The notes beneath the pieces are model-generated. The model saw only the letters and a list, made by a program, of their open reading frames with translations. It did not search any database and was not told the origin of the DNA. This document shows positions 6,680-9,000 of a stretch of DNA of 9,000 nt, piece after piece (within the stretch, counting starts at the first letter, position 1; each line of letters opens with the position of its first letter). The position numbers and the translations under genes were made by a program. The DNA comes from JAGLHV01 sp023132075 [NCBI: bacterium] (lineage in GTDB: Bacteria > CBDUZB01 > JAGLHV01): the NCBI GenBank assembly GCA_023132075.1, contig JAGLYT010000046.1, positions 1 through 9,000 on the forward strand, written 5' to 3'.

Positions 6680-6718
6680 TTTAAATTTTTATCTTACTCT
6701 TTTAAAATAATTTTTAAT

Positions 6719-7234
6719 TTATTCTTTTTGCTCCTTGTACTTTTTACGCCGAAATAAATCATTTTTTAAGGAAATAATTCGATCAACAAACAAAATCCCG
6801 TTAAGATGGTCTATCTCATGCTGAAGAACTATTGCTTCAAATCCTTTACTTTCCATTTCTATATGTTGTCCCATGCGATTTTGTGCACAAATACTGATTT
6901 TTACAGCTCTTTTTACGTTTCCGGTATAATCCGGCAAACTTAAACACCCCTCCCTGCTAATCACTTCTCCTTCCCGCATCCGAATAACAGGATTCAAAAG
7001 CATCAACAATCCATGAGAAATAGTTGTTTTTTTATGTCCGGATACATTTACAACAATAAGTTGCAAGGAACATCCCACCTGCGGAGCAGCAATACCTACA
7101 CAACCGGGAAAGGAATGTAAAGATTCTATCATATCATCAATTAATTGATTAGTTTTGTTATCAATTTTTTCTATCAATGCACATTTTTTTTTTAAAATTT
7201 CATGAGGATATTGTAACACCTCTAACACAGCCAT
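6719..7234 (-). CDS. def: Peptide deformylase
   Basis: This 171-residue metalloenzyme removes the formyl group from the N-terminal formyl-Met of nascent proteins at the ribosome. All three family motifs are intact: GIAAPQVG (47-54, with Gln52), EGCLSLP (95-101, metal ligand Cys97) and QHEIDH (138-143, ligands His139 and His143, catalytic Glu140). Length and N-terminus (MAVLEVLQYPHEIL) are normal for a bacterial deformylase, with a short basic tail. The start lies one base after the stop of the ACT-domain gene, and GAGG (7247-7244), inside that upstream gene, is 9 bases from the ATG, so the two are almost certainly co-transcribed and coupled. The formyltransferase gene fmt, a common neighbour, is not present here. 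Codons 14-17 contain a run of ten A residues on the coding strand, a possible slippage site. Confidence 0.97.
   Translation of the reverse strand: MAVLEVLQYPHEILKKKCALIEKIDNKTNQLIDDMIESLHSFPGCVGIAAPQVGCSLQLIVVNVSGHKKTTISHGLLMLLNPVIRMREGEVISREGCLSLPDYTGNVKRAVKISICAQNRMGQHIEMESKGFEAIVLQHEIDHLNGILFVDRIISLKNDLFRRKKYKEQKE
7184..7193 (-). repeat. A10 homopolymer tract inside def
   Basis: On the coding strand ten consecutive A residues span the last base of Leu14 and codons 15-17 (all Lys) of def. The frame through the run is the correct one for an intact protein. Confidence 0.9.
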
Positions 7235-7235
7235 A

Positions 7236-7784
7236 TTATAATTCCTCAGCTTCTACCAAATGCATACTGACATTTACTTTAAGGTCTATCCCTGCATTTT
7301 CCAAATCTTTCCTCAATTGTTCTTCGGTCATATTCAAAGGAGCTTCCACCTCCAACAATATCACATAAACAGGTTCTTCCTTAGTTCCGGCAATCTGTGT
7401 ATTAACATCAACAATATTTACATTTTTATCTGCCAATAGTTGCGTTATTTCATATACTATTCCGGGTTTATCAACTCCATAAACAGAAACGGCATAAATC
7501 TTTACTTGTTCATCAACCTTATGCACTAATTCGTCGGGAGAAAGTTCCCGTAAAAATATTGACAACCCAAATGTTTCTTTTAAAGAATCAAACTTTTTAC
7601 TAAATTGGGCAGGGGAAAGATCCTCTTTGCCTGATATTACTAATATCATTGCAAATTCTCCTTTTAATAAAGTCATGCTGGAATCTTCAATGTTGTATCC
7701 CGATTCATAAAGAACCTTTGATACTCCCGCCACTATTCCCGGCTTATCTTTACCCATAGCGGTAAAAATCATATTTTGTGCCAT
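7236..7784 (-). CDS. Two-ACT-domain regulatory protein, GcvR-like
   Basis: The 182-residue protein consists almost entirely of two ACT domains, about 4-80 and 95-175. Each carries the same DKPGIV turn (13-18 and 105-110) followed by the expected helix and NI strand (NIED at 31-34, NIVD at 123-126). ACT domains bind small ligands, usually amino acids, at domain interfaces. Stand-alone pairs of this kind resemble GcvR, which in enteric bacteria holds back the activator of the glycine-cleavage genes. No DNA-binding domain is present, so any regulation would work through a partner protein. The start is well supported by AAGGAG at 7796-7791, 6 bases before the ATG. The location between metF and def fits a glycine, serine or folate-linked sensor, but that is inference from context. 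Confidence 0.85.
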   Translation of the reverse strand: MAQNMIFTAMGKDKPGIVAGVSKVLYESGYNIEDSSMTLLKGEFAMILVISGKEDLSPAQFSKKFDSLKETFGLSIFLRELSPDELVHKVDEQVKIYAVSVYGVDKPGIVYEITQLLADKNVNIVDVNTQIAGTKEEPVYVILLEVEAPLNMTEEQLRKDLENAGIDLKVNVSMHLVEAEEL

Positions 7785-7892
7785 AAATTTCTCCTTTTTA
7801 TTAAACTGCTTTTCAAAAAATTACGCAAAATACACAATATTTTATAAAACTCTTATCTGCTTTTTAATTTATATACTTAATATTTAATAAAA
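7785..7892. other. Spacer between metF and the ACT-domain gene
   Basis: This 108-base AT-rich gap contains the ribosome-binding site for the ACT-domain gene and no clear hairpin terminator after metF. A weak TTGCGT-17-TTTAAT pair can be read on the minus strand, but its start point would fall inside the Shine-Dalgarno site, so I do not call it a promoter. It is undecided whether metF is co-transcribed with the next two genes. Confidence 0.45.
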
Positions 7893-8768
7893 CTAAGATT
7901 TCGCTTTTAGGGAAAGGTTCTCTATTACTTTTGATACAATTTGCCATTGATTAAGTGTATAAAAATGAAAATGTTTTATCCCCTGAGAAAGGAGATCTTC
8001 ACACTGTTTAGTGGTATAATCAATACTGACCTTCTGTATGCTTTCAGGTGAATCCGCATATTTGACCATTAACTTATCCAACTCAACAGGAATAGTTGCT
8101 TTACACATCCCGGACAACTGTTTAACCTTGGGGAAATTATTCAGCAACATAATACCCGGAATAATAGGAACATTGATTTCTGCTTTATCCGCTCTTCGGA
8201 GAAAATCATAAAAAAAACTGTTATCAAAAAACATTTGTGTAACAAAAAAATCCGCCCCCGCCGACACCTTTTCCTTAGTGTAAAACATATCCATATTCAA
8301 ATCGAGTGAATCAGGATGCCCCTCAGGATAAACCCCAGCACCAATACAAAAAGAATTAGATTCATTCAAAAATGCAATTAAATCCTTCGCATAATTAAAC
8401 CCATCTTTTATTTTCGGTAATTTACTTGTTTCCTCTGTAGGATCACCCCGAAAAGCCAGGATATTTTCTATTCCGATTCTTTTATAATATTCTACAATCG
8501 CTGTTATTTCTTTTTTATTACACCCTATACCGGTTAAATGCGGAACTACACTAAAAGGATTATCCCTATTAATTCGTTCTACAACAGACATAGTTTTATC
8601 TTTAGTAGTTCCACCTGCACCATAAGTTATGGAAACATAATCAGGTTTAAAAACACTTAATCTTTTTATTGTTTCAAAAAGAACATCCTCTCCACGTTGT
8701 GTTTTTGGAGGAAAAAATTCGAAAGAAACGGTCCTTCCCTTACTTTCAATAATATCTCTTATTTTCAT
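7893..8768 (-). CDS. metF: 5,10-methylenetetrahydrofolate reductase
   Basis: The 291-residue protein is a complete MetF, the FAD-containing TIM-barrel enzyme that reduces 5,10-methylene-tetrahydrofolate to 5-methyl-tetrahydrofolate, the methyl donor for methionine synthesis (and, in some anaerobes, part of the acetyl-CoA pathway). Landmarks are SFEFFPPK (15-22) with catalytic Glu17, SITYGAGG (46-53), PHLTG (76-80), ILAFRGDP (103-110) with Asp109 near the flavin, YPEGHP (147-152), FVTQMFFD (175-182) with Gln178 and the C-terminal HFYTLN (268-273). Length is normal for the bacterial form, which lacks the eukaryotic regulatory domain. The ATG at 8768 has only a weak purine stretch (GAGAAAG, 8 bases upstream), but the protein begins where the family does. 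A GC-rich hairpin and repeats upstream make it the likely first gene of its transcript. The electron donor cannot be read from the sequence. Confidence 0.97.
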   Translation of the reverse strand: MKIRDIIESKGRTVSFEFFPPKTQRGEDVLFETIKRLSVFKPDYVSITYGAGGTTKDKTMSVVERINRDNPFSVVPHLTGIGCNKKEITAIVEYYKRIGIENILAFRGDPTEETSKLPKIKDGFNYAKDLIAFLNESNSFCIGAGVYPEGHPDSLDLNMDMFYTKEKVSAGADFFVTQMFFDNSFFYDFLRRADKAEINVPIIPGIMLLNNFPKVKQLSGMCKATIPVELDKLMVKYADSPESIQKVSIDYTTKQCEDLLSQGIKHFHFYTLNQWQIVSKVIENLSLKAKS

Positions 8769-8819
8769 AAATAAAGCTTTCTCAATTCAAATTTTATATA
8801 AACTAAACAAAATCAACTA

Positions 8820-8839
8820 CCCCGCAGCACGCTGCGGGG
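8820..8839 (-). terminator. GC-rich hairpin upstream of metF, possible terminator of an unseen gene
   Basis: CCCCGCAGC (8820-8828) and GCTGCGGGG (8831-8839) form a perfect 9-base stem around a 2-base centre (4 bases if the closing pair opens). On the minus strand it is followed by TAGTTGATTTTGTTTAG, a broken T-rich stretch, so it may stop transcription entering from beyond 9000 before metF. It also touches the start of the intergenic repeat and could be part of that element instead. Confidence 0.45.
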
Positions 8840-8918
8840 AATTAAACACACGACCCTTCGTCTCCCTTTAAGGGAATTTATGCTGAGTAAAGCGAAGTAC
8901 TCAGGATCAATTCGACTA
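8838..8918. repeat. Dispersed intergenic repeat, copy 1 (longer form)
   Basis: The copy starts with GGAATTAAACACACGACC and ends with ACTCAGGATCAATTCGACTA (8899-8918). Its left 31 bases match copy 2 at 29 positions and its last 20 bases match perfectly. Between them it carries about 30 bases not in copy 2, with two small inverted repeats: TCCCTT/AAGGGA around T at 8863-8875, and CTGAGTA/TACTCAG at 8883-8904. No open reading frame or transposase is present. Confidence 0.8.
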
Positions 8919-8944
8919 CAGAGTTTTTCTCAGCTATGCTAAAA

Positions 8945-9000
8945 GGAATTAAACACGCGACCCTTCGCCTCCCTTCGGTCACTCAGGATCAATTCGACTA
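8945..9000. repeat. Dispersed intergenic repeat, copy 2 (shorter form, at window edge)
   Basis: The copy starts GGAATTAAACACGCGACC and ends with ACTCAGGATCAATTCGACTA at the last base of the window, so it may continue. Its middle is the short CGGTC between CCCTT and ACTCAGG. It stands in the same orientation as copy 1, about 26 bases after it. The CTCAGGATCAATTCGA core resembles short GC-richer repeats seen between genes in many uncultured bacterial genomes, from memory and not checked. Confidence 0.8.

Noticed and set aside
8790-8820. Promoter for metF (TTGATT with TATAAA or TAAAAT)
   Set aside because: The hexamers exist on the minus strand but are only 12-14 bases apart, too close for a normal sigma-70 promoter.
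8838-9000. CRISPR array
   Set aside because: There are only two units, of unequal length, with variation inside the unit and no regular spacer. No cas gene is present.

Overview
The window is an AT-rich bacterial segment in which every gene I can support lies on the minus strand, so transcription runs from the right edge to the left. It reads metF, a two-ACT-domain protein, def (peptide deformylase), a fused two-domain oxidoreductase, a family 4 glycosyltransferase, a nucleotide-sugar epimerase, an exported S-layer-homology (SLH) protein, and a tandem-FHA membrane protein cut by the left edge. The standard code fits, with both TGA and TAA used as stops. An exported SLH protein with a long coiled-coil tail suggests an SLH-anchored envelope, and by inference possibly a diderm from a poorly sampled lineage. 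I cannot name the organism. No rRNA, tRNA, CRISPR array, transposase or phage gene is visible.

Right part (6719-9000): a folate/one-carbon block. metF makes 5-methyl-tetrahydrofolate. The next gene encodes two ACT domains, as in GcvR-type regulators of one-carbon metabolism. It is followed one base after its stop by def, which removes the formyl group added to initiator Met-tRNA. Upstream of metF are a GC-rich hairpin and two copies of an intergenic repeat that runs off the edge.

Middle part (2057-6534): a compact three-gene sugar cassette with its own predicted promoter (6506-6534). An MDR-like plus Gfo/Idh/MocA-like fused oxidoreductase overlaps the glycosyltransferase gene by four bases, and the epimerase gene starts within a few bases of the glycosyltransferase stop. 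Together they probably modify and transfer a nucleotide sugar for a surface polysaccharide. The promoter position and a ribosome-binding site show that the true start of the oxidoreductase is 6459, not the longer reading from 6534.

Left part (1-1878): an envelope pair behind a good sigma-70-type promoter (1850-1878). The SLH protein carries two copies of an approximately 88-residue helical unit. The FHA protein has two FHA domains, the first lacking the usual phosphopeptide-binding Arg, followed by one membrane segment and a truncated C-terminal part.

No clearly new defence or mobile system is present. The items most worth a second look are the fused oxidoreductase cassette, the repeat architecture of the SLH coiled-coil protein and its FHA neighbour, the G-rich Shine-Dalgarno variants on the envelope genes, and the dispersed repeat at the right edge.
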